Below are positions 24,620 to 32,849 of a stretch of DNA of 41,752 bases, piece after piece. Position numbers and translations under genes: made by a program. The notes beneath the pieces were generated by a model, which had not been told where the DNA came from, searched no databases, and saw nothing but the letters and a program-made list of their open reading frames with translations. Source of the stretch: Chloroflexota bacterium (GTDB lineage: Bacteria; Chloroflexota; Anaerolineae; Caldilineales; Caldilineaceae); contig JAJRVT010000083.1 of NCBI GenBank assembly GCA_024277175.1, positions 1 to 41,752 on the forward strand. The letters run 5' to 3'. Position 1 is the stretch's first letter, and the number at the start of each line of letters is the position of its first letter.

Positions 24620-26326
24620 CTACAGCTCATCTTGCAGCGACTCATGGCGTAGGAAATCGAAGTCCATTCCCAGGTGGGCCTGCTGGACGGAACGGTGGAA
24701 GAGGCGTTCGTAGCCCCTGGCGGGCGGGGCTGCGGGGGGCGGCTGTTCGGCCCGACGTCTCGCCAACTCCTCTTCATCCACCAGCAGGTTCAACTCGCGC
24801 CTGTCCACACTTAGTTCGATCAGGTCGCCATCGCGCACCAAACTCAATGGCCCGCCAACCGCAGCTTCGGGCGAAACGTGGAGGATGATGGTCCCGAACG
24901 CGGTGCCGCTCATGCGGGCGTCGGAAATGCGCACCATGTCCTTGACGCCCGTCAGCTTGCGCGGGATGGGCAGATAGCCGGATTCAGGCATGCCGGGCGC
25001 GCCCACCGGCCCCGCGTTTTGCAACACCAGGAAGTCATCTGGCCGAACATCCAGATTCGGGTCATCGATCCGGGCGGAGAGGTCCGCCAGGGAAGTGAAG
25101 ACGACCGCGCGGCCAGTGGCGTTGAGCAGATGCGGGCTGGCCGCCGAACGCTTGAGAATCGCCCCGTCAGGCGCGAGGTTCCCCCGCGGCACGACCTGCG
25201 CCCCCTTCTCCCGCAGCGGGTCGTCCACAGGCCGGATGACCGACTGCCAGTCCGGCCAGCGATAGTCATCAGAGAGCCAACCGCCCAAGGTCTCGCCGGT
25301 CACCGTCATCACATCGAGATGCAGTTTGGGCTTCAACTCGTGCAACACCACCGGCATGCCGCCGGCGCGGTGGAAGTCCTCCATGTAATACTCGCCCGAC
25401 GGCTTGAGCGCAACCAGGACCGGCGTGTCCTCGCTCACATCATCCAGCGCTTGCAGGTCGAGGCGGATCCCCAGCCGGCCGGCCATGGCGGTGAGGTGAA
25501 TGATGGCGTTGGTGGAGCCTCCGATGGCCTGGAGGACGCGGAGTGCGTTTTCGAAAGCGGCCTCGGTCATGATCTGGTCGGGCGTCAACCCGGTTCGAGC
25601 CAATTCGACGGCCTGCTTCCCGCTCAGTTCACCGTGGCGCAGGCGATCGGCGTAGACCGCGGGCACAGACGCCCCGCCGGGCAACATCATACCCAAGGCC
25701 TCGATCAGGCAGGCCATGGTGCTGGCCGTGCCCATGACGCCGCAGGTGCCGGCCGTGGGCGCAAGCTGTCCTTCCACGTGATCGATGGTCGGGCGATCGA
25801 TCTCGCCCCGTCGGTATTTCCCCCAGAAGCGGCGGCAATCGGTGCACGCCCCCAGCCGCTCGCCCTGGTAGCTGCCGGCGAGCATGGGGCCGGCCGCCAG
25901 GATGATGGCGGGCAGGCCGGCGCTGGCCGCGCCCATGAGCAGGGCGGGCAGGGTCTTGTCACATCCCCCCATAAGCACCACCGCGTCTAGAGGCTGGGCG
26001 CGCAGCATGGCCTCCACATCCATGGAGAGCAGGTTGCGATACATCATGCTGGTGGGGTGGAGAAAGACCTCGCCCAGGGAAATGGCGGGAAACTCCAGGG
26101 GCAATCCGCCCGCCTGCCACACGCCCCGTTTGACCGCTTCCGCCAGTTCAGGGAACCCCCGGTGACAGTTGTTGAGTTCGCTGTATGTATTGAGGACGCC
26201 GACGATGGGTTTGTCCAGCGCTTCGTCGCTGAATCCCATGGATTTAGCGAACGATCGGCGCAGATAGAGGGCGAACTCCCGGTCCCCATATTCGGTGAGT
26301 CGATTGGCCAGCCCCTGGGTCTTCAT
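24620..26326 (-). CDS. IlvD/Edd-family dehydratase (probable sugar-acid dehydratase)
   Basis: 568 aa, the family's usual length. Iron-sulfur/Mg-site segments are seen in order: LMGGCDKTLPALLMGAASAG, LGACTDCRRFWGKYRRGE and APTAGTCGVMGTASTMACLIEALG; later IGGSTNAIIHLTAMAGRLGI. The enzymes remove water from 2,3-dihydroxy acids to give 2-keto-3-deoxy acids. The operon context (dehydrogenase, ThDP enzyme, sugar importer) and lack of other branched-chain amino-acid genes favour an aldonate such as a pentonate or hexonate rather than dihydroxy-isovalerate. Its ATG is 3 bp after the ThDP enzyme's stop codon, with AAGGA upstream inside that gene. It is the last cistron of the iclR-led operon. Confidence 0.92.
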   Translation of the reverse strand: MKTQGLANRLTEYGDREFALYLRRSFAKSMGFSDEALDKPIVGVLNTYSELNNCHRGFPELAEAVKRGVWQAGGLPLEFPAISLGEVFLHPTSMMYRNLLSMDVEAMLRAQPLDAVVLMGGCDKTLPALLMGAASAGLPAIILAAGPMLAGSYQGERLGACTDCRRFWGKYRRGEIDRPTIDHVEGQLAPTAGTCGVMGTASTMACLIEALGMMLPGGASVPAVYADRLRHGELSGKQAVELARTGLTPDQIMTEAAFENALRVLQAIGGSTNAIIHLTAMAGRLGIRLDLQALDDVSEDTPVLVALKPSGEYYMEDFHRAGGMPVVLHELKPKLHLDVMTVTGETLGGWLSDDYRWPDWQSVIRPVDDPLREKGAQVVPRGNLAPDGAILKRSAASPHLLNATGRAVVFTSLADLSARIDDPNLDVRPDDFLVLQNAGPVGAPGMPESGYLPIPRKLTGVKDMVRISDARMSGTAFGTIILHVSPEAAVGGPLSLVRDGDLIELSVDRRELNLLVDEEELARRRAEQPPPAAPPARGYERLFHRSVQQAHLGMDFDFLRHESLQDEL

Positions 26327-26329
26327 GGC

Positions 26330-28135
26330 TTACACCCGCTCTTCCTTTCGGCCTTCCTGGTAGGCCGCGTGTTGGTCGGGGAAATATTCGGGCACCGGCA
26401 CATCCCACCAGCCGGGAGCCAACCCGCCCGACTGGCCGAACGCCATATCCACCATCACTTCGATCACAGATGGACGCCCGGAAGCCAACGCCTCCTCCAG
26501 CGCCGGGGCCACCTTGTCTGGCTCGGTGATGCGCACGGCATGCGCCCCAAAGGCTTTGGCCGCGTCGGCCAGGTGGGGTGATTGGGGCTGACCGGCCCGC
26601 TCGAACATGGTGGCGTAGTCGGTTCCATCCCCGAACGCGATCTTTTGCAGGTCCCGAATGGCCTGCCACCCCTGGTTGTTCACGATGACAGCCACCACCG
26701 GGATGTTGTACTGGACGGCCGTGGCCACCTCCTGGATGGTCATCAAAAAATCGCCGTCGCCGACCATGGCCACCACAGGCGCATGGGGCGCGGCCAGCTT
26801 TGCGCCCAGGGCCGCGGGGTAGGACCAGCCCATGGTGCTGAACCCGCCGGCGGAGAGATAGGTGCGGGGGCGGGTGAACCCCATTTCCTGGAAGACCTGG
26901 GCCTGGATATTGCCCGACGATGAGAGCACGATGCCCTCGGGCGGCAACGCCTTGCGCACCTCGGTGATGACTCGCCCCATGGTGACCGGCGCACTCTCTG
27001 CTTCCCGCAGCGCGCGGTTATTGGCCCACCAGTCGGCCACCCGTTCCCCGATCTCCCGGGTGTAGGGCGCATTCATCCAGTCCCTGGCCGGCGTCGACTC
27101 TTTGGCGGCGCTGACGAATTCGGAGAGCACGGCCTTGGCGTCGCCCACGACGCCCACCGTCACCGGGTAATTCTTGCCGATCTCGAACGGGTCGATATCC
27201 ACGTGGATTAGTTGGGTGGGCGGAATGTTGAAGGATTCGCCCGGCCGGTAGGAAGAGGTGGCCTTATCCGCGAAACGGACGCCCACCGCCAGGATAACAT
27301 CCGCGTGGACGGTCATGTAGTTGCCGCAGGTGGTGGCGTTGCTGCCCATGTGCCAGGCGTAGAGGGGATGATTCTCCGGGATCGCGCTCTTTCCCTGCAT
27401 GGTGGTGACCACGCAAGCGCCCAGATGCTCGGCCAGTTGCAGCAACTCCTCCTCCGCGCGGGAGAGGATCACCCCGCCGCCGGCGACGATGACCGGGCGT
27501 TTCGCCTGGCTCAGCAGCTTGACGGCCCGGCGCACCTCGGCCGGATCGCCGGCGGGGCGATCGTGGGGGCGGCGGGCGGGCGAGTCCAGCAACTCGTCAT
27601 GGACATCCACGCTCTGGGCCTGGACGTCCATGGGCAATTCGACCATGACTGGGCCGGGTCGCCCGGTGCGCATGGCGTTGAACGCCTGACTCACGGCCCG
27701 GGGCAGTTGCCCGGCGCTGTCGATGCGCCAACTGCGCTTGACCGTCGGCTCCAGGATGCGCGGCATATCCGACCAGCGTTTGCGCTCCAACTCCTGCAGG
27801 ACGCCCACCCCGCGCATGTACGTGTGGGTTTCGCCGATCAGCAGCAGCAACGGGATCGAGTCCACATACGCCGTGGCCAGGCCGATGGCGGTGTTGGACG
27901 CGCCCGCACCGATGGAGGTGAAGACCGCCAGCGGCTCGCCCTTGACCCGGAAGTAACCGTCCGCCATGTGAACGGCGGCCTGCTCGTGGCGGGGCATGAT
28001 CACCTGGATGCGATCCTGGTAGCGCCGAAAAGCCTCCACCAGCGGCAGGTTCCCATGGCCCGGAATGCCGATGGCGTAGGGGACCTCTTCGCGGGCGAGT
28101 ATTTCAGCAATGATTTCCGATCCTGTAAGTTTCAT
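26330..28135 (-). CDS. Thiamine-diphosphate-dependent enzyme, acetolactate synthase-like
   Basis: 601 aa with the three ThDP-enzyme domains. N-terminal PYR domain: RHEQAAVHMADGYFR contains the catalytic Glu. Middle Rossmann-like domain: RPVIVAGGGVILSRAEEELLQLAEHLG. C-terminal PP domain: VGDGDFLMTIQEVATAVQYNIPVVAVIVNN is the GDG...NN ThDP/Mg motif. Family members decarboxylate 2-keto acids and release or ligate the aldehyde. With a sugar-acid dehydratase directly downstream, a role on a 2-keto-3-deoxy acid (decarboxylase or carboligase) is plausible; IolD-like hydrolysis or true acetolactate synthesis are alternatives. No regulatory small subunit of acetolactate synthase is nearby, which argues against the anabolic enzyme. 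Confidence 0.9.
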   Translation of the reverse strand: MKLTGSEIIAEILAREEVPYAIGIPGHGNLPLVEAFRRYQDRIQVIMPRHEQAAVHMADGYFRVKGEPLAVFTSIGAGASNTAIGLATAYVDSIPLLLLIGETHTYMRGVGVLQELERKRWSDMPRILEPTVKRSWRIDSAGQLPRAVSQAFNAMRTGRPGPVMVELPMDVQAQSVDVHDELLDSPARRPHDRPAGDPAEVRRAVKLLSQAKRPVIVAGGGVILSRAEEELLQLAEHLGACVVTTMQGKSAIPENHPLYAWHMGSNATTCGNYMTVHADVILAVGVRFADKATSSYRPGESFNIPPTQLIHVDIDPFEIGKNYPVTVGVVGDAKAVLSEFVSAAKESTPARDWMNAPYTREIGERVADWWANNRALREAESAPVTMGRVITEVRKALPPEGIVLSSSGNIQAQVFQEMGFTRPRTYLSAGGFSTMGWSYPAALGAKLAAPHAPVVAMVGDGDFLMTIQEVATAVQYNIPVVAVIVNNQGWQAIRDLQKIAFGDGTDYATMFERAGQPQSPHLADAAKAFGAHAVRITEPDKVAPALEEALASGRPSVIEVMVDMAFGQSGGLAPGWWDVPVPEYFPDQHAAYQEGRKEERV

Positions 28136-28144
28136 GATTCCTCC

Positions 28145-29206
28145 CTACAGTATGACGGCCTGACCCACACGCGCCGACTCCTGGGCGGCCAGGGCGAAAC
28201 GCAGGACGTCGCGCCCCTCGCGGCCAGTCAGGCTGGGCGGCTCACCTTTGAAGTAGGCGTCGATGAAGTGGCGGGTCGAGTTGATGAAACTGTGCTCCCA
28301 CCCCGCGGGCATGTCGAAGAAGGTGAACGTCCGCCTGTCCCGATAGAGCACAACCGGGGGAACGTCGAGCATCTTGCCATGCCCGCGCGTGATCCAAAGC
28401 ACGCCGCGGGTGCCTGTGATCTCGATGCGATCATCTTGCGCATAATGATTGGTTTCGAGCATGAGGTCGGGGGAGAAAACGACTTCGAGCGATCCGTAGC
28501 GGTTGCCGGGAATTTTCCAGGACACCATGGCCGGCGCGTCAAAGGCCAGCCCAGGCATGAATTCGGTCTCCCCAATCCAGGCGTGCACTTCCTCAGCCAG
28601 CCCCATGAAGAACCAGGCGAGGGAGAATTTATGATGGCCGTCGTCAAAAACCAAAGGGCCGCCTCCGCAATGTTCAGGATTGAAACGCCAGGCCCAGGCG
28701 GAGGGCGGCACCTCCCAGGCGTTGGGGCTGGTCCCGGCATTGCTCTTGATGCGAATGGTGAGCGGGTCGCCGATCTCGCCGGCTTCGATCAGGGCTTTGG
28801 CGCGCTGCACCGGCGGATAGAAGATGAAATTTTCGAAAACCTTGAAAATGACGCCGGCGTCATCCGCGGCCGCGATCATCTCGTCCGCCTCGGCCACCGT
28901 GAGCGCCATGGGTTTTTGGAGGGAGATGTGTTTGCCGGCCGCGGCTGCGGCCAGCATGGCCTCCCGGTGCAGGTGATGGGGTAGCAGGATCTCCACCAGG
29001 TCCACGTCTTTCAGGGCCAGCAGATCGTGATACTCGGTGAAGACCCGGTCATCCGGCACGTCCCATTTGCGCGCCTGTTTTTGGGCGATATCCCGATCGA
29101 TGTCGCACACAGCCACGATCCGGGCCCGCTCGTTACGCAGATACTCCAGGGCGTGCAGATCGGAAATACGACCTGCACCGATGAACCCTACTCTAAGCTG
29201 ATCCAT
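28145..29206 (-). CDS. Gfo/Idh/MocA-family NAD(P)-dependent oxidoreductase
   Basis: 353 aa. The N-terminal Rossmann fold has GFIGAGRISDLHALEY and VCDIDRD; the family EKP motif appears as LQKPMALTVAEADEM, giving Gln instead of Glu before the catalytic Lys. The C-terminal substrate domain includes GGGPLVFDDGHHKFSLAWFFMG, matching the D-x-G-x-H pattern of sugar/inositol dehydrogenases, and an ITGTRGVLWITRGHG strand. It likely oxidises a sugar, polyol or sugar acid. It is 9 bp from the ThDP enzyme gene in the same operon; a MITE-like repeat separates it from iclR. Confidence 0.92.
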   Translation of the reverse strand: MDQLRVGFIGAGRISDLHALEYLRNERARIVAVCDIDRDIAQKQARKWDVPDDRVFTEYHDLLALKDVDLVEILLPHHLHREAMLAAAAAGKHISLQKPMALTVAEADEMIAAADDAGVIFKVFENFIFYPPVQRAKALIEAGEIGDPLTIRIKSNAGTSPNAWEVPPSAWAWRFNPEHCGGGPLVFDDGHHKFSLAWFFMGLAEEVHAWIGETEFMPGLAFDAPAMVSWKIPGNRYGSLEVVFSPDLMLETNHYAQDDRIEITGTRGVLWITRGHGKMLDVPPVVLYRDRRTFTFFDMPAGWEHSFINSTRHFIDAYFKGEPPSLTGREGRDVLRFALAAQESARVGQAVIL

Positions 29207-29222
29207 GCTCCCTCCATGACAT

Positions 29223-29345
29223 CTCTTCAGCCAGACTCCGTTGGAACGCGGGTTTCCGCTGATTCAAACGGATTTTGCAGAAAAAATCCGTGAAAATCCA
29301 GCTTCATCCGGTAAGATCCGCGTTCCAATAGTGGTCGCTGAATAG
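29223..29345. repeat. Palindromic repeat family 1, copy D (123 bp)
   Basis: The outer arms are CTCTTCAG (29223, one change from CTATTCAG) and CTGAATAG (29338-29345). Inner arms are TTGGAACGCGG...CCGCGTTCCAA and the central ACGGATTTTGCAG/GAAAAAATCCGTG hairpin. It lies between iclR and the Gfo/Idh gene. Confidence 0.85.
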
Positions 29346-29405
29346 ATCCCCTTCATGATAAAAATCGAGCAGCGCCGTTCAAAGCGCGGTTCGGCTGGAT
29401 GACGT

Positions 29406-30146
29406 TTATGGACGTTTGAAGCTGAGATGATCGGACAGCGCCTGGGCGACGCCGGTCACCTTGGCCGCCATGGTGGAAATGGTCTCCAGGCTCATCCGGT
29501 TTGACGGGCCGGAGATGCCCATGGCGGCGACCATTTCGCCGTTCAGGTTGTAGACGGGGGCGGCGATACAGCGGACGCCGTAGTCGTACTCCTCATCGTC
29601 GATGGCGTATCCCTGCCGTCTCACCTGCTCCAGGTGCATTTTCAACGCCCCCTGATCGGTGATGGTCCTGGGCGTATGGGCCGTCAACGCTGTGGGGAGG
29701 GGGACGTCACCAAAGGCCAGAAGCACCTTGCCCAGCGCGGTGCAATGCAGGGGGGCCAGATGACCGATGTCCGCATTGACCCGCAAGGTGGCGGGCGAAT
29801 CGACCTGGTCGATGTAGAGGACCTGCCCCTGGGCTGCGATGGCCAGATGGGCGCATTCATTGGTGATCGCGACCAGCTCGCGCAGATAGGGTTTGGCTTC
29901 GTCTCGAAACGGCATGCGCGCCAACAGGCTTTGGCTCAACTCGACGATTTTCGGTCCCAAACGATAGCGTTGGGTGTCCCGATCTTTTTCGGCATAGCCG
30001 TAGTTGGCCAAGGTCTGCATGAGCCGGGACGCGCTGGCCTTGTCCACGTTGAGCTGGTCAGCCACTTCCGTGATGCTGACCTTGTCCGTGGCCGCCAATA
30101 GTTCCAGAATTTTCAGACCTCGCGCCAGCGATTGAATTTCCGCCAA
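29406..30146 (-). CDS. IclR-family transcriptional regulator
   Basis: About 246 aa. A winged HTH (LARGLKILELLAATDKVSITEVADQLNVDKASASRLMQTLANYGYAEKD) is followed by the IclR effector domain. That domain is recognised by APLHCTALGKVLLAFGD, GYAIDDEEYDYGVRCIAAPVYNLNGEMVAAMGISGPSNRMS. Effectors of such regulators are usually small acids or pathway intermediates. The TTG at 30146 follows an AGGCAGG site; upstream in-frame codons to 30245 include the promoter and operator and are unlikely to be translated. It sits at the centre of a divergent regulon: catabolic genes downstream on its own strand and an importer on the other. Confidence 0.9.
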   Translation of the reverse strand: MAEIQSLARGLKILELLAATDKVSITEVADQLNVDKASASRLMQTLANYGYAEKDRDTQRYRLGPKIVELSQSLLARMPFRDEAKPYLRELVAITNECAHLAIAAQGQVLYIDQVDSPATLRVNADIGHLAPLHCTALGKVLLAFGDVPLPTALTAHTPRTITDQGALKMHLEQVRRQGYAIDDEEYDYGVRCIAAPVYNLNGEMVAAMGISGPSNRMSLETISTMAAKVTGVAQALSDHLSFKRP

Positions 30147-30209
30147 GGTAATTTGCCTGCCTTTATTAATGGGACACGACGATTGGGTCGCGCCGATAAG
30201 AGTAAATTC

Positions 30210-30226
30210 GTTGCATATTGTACAAC
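30210..30226. promoter_or_regulatory. Operator 1: GTTG...CAAC palindrome over the iclR -10 box
   Basis: GTTGCATATTGTACAAC, 17 bp, overlaps the -10 box of the iclR promoter. It shares GTTG, central ATTG and CAAC with operator 2 at 30271-30287. Confidence 0.6.
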
Positions 30227-30245
30227 CAAGTGCAAAAAATGTCAA
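30217..30245 (-). promoter_or_regulatory. iclR promoter (leftward)
   Basis: On the minus strand a consensus TTGACA (plus 30240-30245) is 17 bp from TACAAT (plus 30217-30222). Its -10 box lies within operator 1, which implies autoregulation. Confidence 0.75.
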
Positions 30246-30270
30246 GGTTGTGGAAAATTGCGGCCAAATA

Positions 30271-30306
30271 GTTGATAATTGCGCAACAGTGTTGTATTAT
30301 CACAAC
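30271..30306. promoter_or_regulatory. Operators 2 and 3: two GTTG...CAAC palindromes over the importer promoter
   Basis: GTTGATAATTGCGCAAC (30271-30287) covers the -35 box and GTTGTATTATCACAAC (30291-30306) covers the -10 box of the rightward promoter. The two sites start 20 bp apart, about two helical turns, and operator 2 starts 61 bp from operator 1. Confidence 0.65.
30272..30300 (+). promoter_or_regulatory. Importer/AOR operon promoter (rightward)
   Basis: TTGATA (30272-30277) and TATTAT (30295-30300) are 17 bp apart; each matches its consensus at 5 of 6 positions. A leader of about 108 nt precedes the ATG at 30415. Confidence 0.72.
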
Positions 30307-30414
30307 GGCACGCCTTGTTTCCCCTGGCTGACAGAATGCTTTTCCGGATCATTGCAACAGTTCAATGAGCACCACCTTTCTTTTTTCTCTGACGCATTTC
30401 AGGAGGACGAAACA

Positions 30415-31734
30415 ATGAAAACCCACAGACTTGTCACATTCGTTGCGATGGTGATTTTGCTATCGCTGGCCCTGAGCGCCTGCACCGCTCCGGTGGCGCC
30501 GGCCCCCGCTGACGGCGGGCAGCAGGCGTCCGAGCCCGCAGAAGAGCTCAGCGTGACCGCCATGCACTATTTCAGCGGCACGTTGGGGCGGGGCGCTCTG
30601 GCCGACATTTTTAAGAGCTTCCAGGAGGCCAACCCGGGCATCACCGTGTTCGATAACCCCATCGGCCATGAAGATTTCAAGACCACCATCCTGGTCATGC
30701 TGGCCGGTGGCGATCCCCCCGACATTTTCTCTTACTGGGCAGGCGCTCGGGTGCAGTTCATCGTCGACAGCGATCGTCTGGCCCCCATCGATGACCTGTG
30801 GGATGAAAACAATCTAGATGAGGTTGTGCCCGCTTCCTTGGCGGCCGGGGCCACCGTGTACAACGATCAGCGCTACCTGATCCCTTTCGGATACCACTAT
30901 GTTGGTATGTTCTACAATCCGAAGGTGATGGCGGATGCCGGCGTCACCGAGTTCCCCACCACCTGGGACGAGCTGATCACGCTGGCTGACACGCTGCAAG
31001 CCGCCGGTGTCAAACCCTTCGCCCTCGGCTCCATGAACCGCTGGCCCGCCCAGTTCTGGTTCGACTATCTGCTGCTGCGCACGGCCGGCCCGGAATACCG
31101 GAGCAAGCTGATGGCCGGCGAGGCCTCCTACACCGACCCTGAAGTGCAGCGGGTGATGGAGATGTGGAAGGAACTGGTGGACAAGGGCTACTTTGTCGAC
31201 GACGCCAACGCCTATGACTGGACCGACGCCGCCGATCAGGTGGCCAACGGCGAAGCCGCGATGACGCTGATGGGCACCTGGATCACGGGCTACTGGAACA
31301 CCAATGAGCTGACGCCCGGCGAAGACTACGATTTCTTCATCTTCCCGACCATCGAGGAAGGCGTGCCCATGGCCGCCCTGGGTCCTGTGGATGGCTGGGT
31401 GCTGGCCAAAGACGCCAAACACCCCAACGCCGCCCGCAAACTGCTCGCCTACCTGATCACCGACACCCAGTCCCAGGGGGATTGGGCCATCGCCCAGGGT
31501 GCGCTGTCGCCGAACGTCAACGTCGATCCGAGCATCTACAATGACGTCATGCAGAACGCGCTGGCCGCGGTGGATTCGGCGGACACGTTCACGTTCAACT
31601 ACGACCTGGCCACCACGCCACCCATGGCCGAAGGCGGTCTGGATATGTTCGCCCAGTTCATGAACGATCCCAGCGGTTACATGGACTACCTGGAACAGAC
31701 CCAGGCGGTCGCCGAGGATGTGTTCGCCCAGTAA
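30415..31734 (+). CDS. Sugar ABC transporter solute-binding lipoprotein (CUT1), second system
   Basis: 439 aa. Signal peptide with lipobox LSAC (lipidated Cys23), a short Ala/Pro linker, then a family 1 binding protein (GGDPPDIFSYWAGARVQFIVDSDRLAPIDDLWDE, YLIPFGYHYVGMFYNPKVMADAGVTEFPTTWDEL, GEAAMTLMGTWITGYW). ATG 30415 has AGGAGG nine bases upstream; the longer frame from 30169 would cross the promoter and operators and is rejected. It is related to the binding protein at 17209-18546 (compare EMWKGMIEKGYF and EMWKELVDKGYF). It is first in an operon with two permeases, an aldehyde:ferredoxin oxidoreductase and a MoaD/ThiS-like protein. Confidence 0.94.
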   Translation: MKTHRLVTFVAMVILLSLALSACTAPVAPAPADGGQQASEPAEELSVTAMHYFSGTLGRGALADIFKSFQEANPGITVFDNPIGHEDFKTTILVMLAGGDPPDIFSYWAGARVQFIVDSDRLAPIDDLWDENNLDEVVPASLAAGATVYNDQRYLIPFGYHYVGMFYNPKVMADAGVTEFPTTWDELITLADTLQAAGVKPFALGSMNRWPAQFWFDYLLLRTAGPEYRSKLMAGEASYTDPEVQRVMEMWKELVDKGYFVDDANAYDWTDAADQVANGEAAMTLMGTWITGYWNTNELTPGEDYDFFIFPTIEEGVPMAALGPVDGWVLAKDAKHPNAARKLLAYLITDTQSQGDWAIAQGALSPNVNVDPSIYNDVMQNALAAVDSADTFTFNYDLATTPPMAEGGLDMFAQFMNDPSGYMDYLEQTQAVAEDVFAQ

Positions 31735-31760
31735 GGACTGACGGCTAAATAACTCGGAAA

Positions 31761-31790
31761 CCTTCCTGGAAGCTCAGAGCTTCCAGGAAG
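31761..31790. repeat. Palindromic repeat family 2, copy 3 (between binding-protein and permease genes)
   Basis: CCTTCCTGGAAGCTC (31761-31775) and GAGCTTCCAGGAAG (31777-31790) flank one base, 27 bp after the binding-protein stop. Nearly identical to the palindrome at 9963-9993. Confidence 0.9.
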
Positions 31791-31856
31791 ATGAGCTCGA
31801 TGATTTATTTGCTCGCCGGTCCTAAGAGTGATTCTCCATCGTGTTGAATGGAACTG

Positions 31857-31886
31857 CCGGGCAGGCGAACATTGTCGTCTGCCCGG
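31857..31886 (+). other. Second hairpin in the binding-protein/permease gap
   Basis: CCGGGCAG (31857-31864) pairs with CTGCCCGG (31879-31886); the stem can continue inward through CG/CG with bulges. There is no T-run, so it is more likely an mRNA-stability or processing structure than a terminator. Confidence 0.55.
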
Positions 31887-31964
31887 TGGTATGTTTGCTC
31901 TGTAAGTCTCGCCTCGTTTCCAGCGTACAGGGTTTCCAGCGTACGAAGAATGAAGGGACCAAGC

Positions 31965-32849
31965 ATGATCAAAAGGCAGCGACGGCTATGGACTATTGGC
32001 TTCATAAGCATCCCGCTTGTGGTGTACACGATTATCGTCGTCGCCCCCCTCTTTTACTCCTTTTTCTATAGCCTGACGGACTGGAATGGGTTGAGTTCGG
32101 ACTTCAATTTTGTGGGGTTCAAGAACTTCGCCAAGGTATTCAGCGATCCGCTCTTCGCCAACGCCATCAAGAACACGGTCATCTGGACCGTGGTGGCGAT
32201 CACCGCGCCAACCCTGGCTGGCCTGACCCTGGCGCTGATCCTGCGTGAGGGCATTCGCGGGGCGAACATCTACAAGTCCCTCTTCTATTTGCCCATCGCC
32301 CTCTCACTGGCGGTGATCGGCCAGATCTGGATCTGGATCTATCAGCCTCGTTGGGGACTGCTCAACGTGGCGCTGGAAGCGATCGGACTGGAGAGTGCAA
32401 CCCGGGCCTGGCTGGCCGATCCCCAGACCGCGCTCATTTCCGTCATCGCCGCTTGGTCATGGCAACAGGTGGGCCTCAGCATGGTGATTTTCCTGGCCGG
32501 CCTAACCTCGATTTCGCCGGAACTGACCGAGGCCGCGCAGATCGACGGAGCCAACTACTGGCAGTCGCTGCGCTATGTGATCATCCCCCTGCTGCGCCCG
32601 GCGTCTATCGTCGTCGTCGCCCTGGCGGTCATCAACTCCCTGAAAAGTTTCGACATCGTCTTCACCATGACCAAGGGGGGGCCGTTTCATTCGTCTGATA
32701 CGCTGGCCATGTTCATGTACAACGAGTCCTTCAAGAAATACTACATGGGTTACGGCAGCGCCATTGCCGTGGTCCTCTTTCTGATCGCGCTTGTGGTCAT
32801 TGCCCTCTATTTCCGACAAGTGAAAGCGGTGGAGCAGCTCTATGACTGA
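31965..32849 (+). CDS. CUT1-type sugar ABC transporter permease, MalF-like, second system
   Basis: 294 aa with six or so membrane segments starting LWTIGFISIPLVVYTIIVVAPLFYSFFYSLTDWNG. The EAA loop is ELTEAAQIDGANYWQSLRYVIIPLLRP and the end VVIALYFRQVKAVEQLYD. ATG 31965 has AAGGGA about seven bases upstream; the longer frame from 31848 lacks any family similarity and starts inside a hairpin. The stop overlaps the start of the MalG-like gene by 8 nt. Confidence 0.93.
   Translation: MIKRQRRLWTIGFISIPLVVYTIIVVAPLFYSFFYSLTDWNGLSSDFNFVGFKNFAKVFSDPLFANAIKNTVIWTVVAITAPTLAGLTLALILREGIRGANIYKSLFYLPIALSLAVIGQIWIWIYQPRWGLLNVALEAIGLESATRAWLADPQTALISVIAAWSWQQVGLSMVIFLAGLTSISPELTEAAQIDGANYWQSLRYVIIPLLRPASIVVVALAVINSLKSFDIVFTMTKGGPFHSSDTLAMFMYNESFKKYYMGYGSAIAVVLFLIALVVIALYFRQVKAVEQLYD

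Noticed and set aside
26330-28135. Biosynthetic acetolactate synthase with the dehydratase as IlvD
   Set aside because: No IlvN, IlvC or Leu genes are adjacent, and the pair is embedded in an IclR-controlled importer/AOR locus; not excluded, but less likely.
27212-28984. A 590-codon plus-strand frame across the ThDP enzyme and Gfo/Idh genes
   Set aside because: It spans two well-recognised minus-strand genes and their junction and shows His/Gly/Gln-rich antisense composition without motifs.
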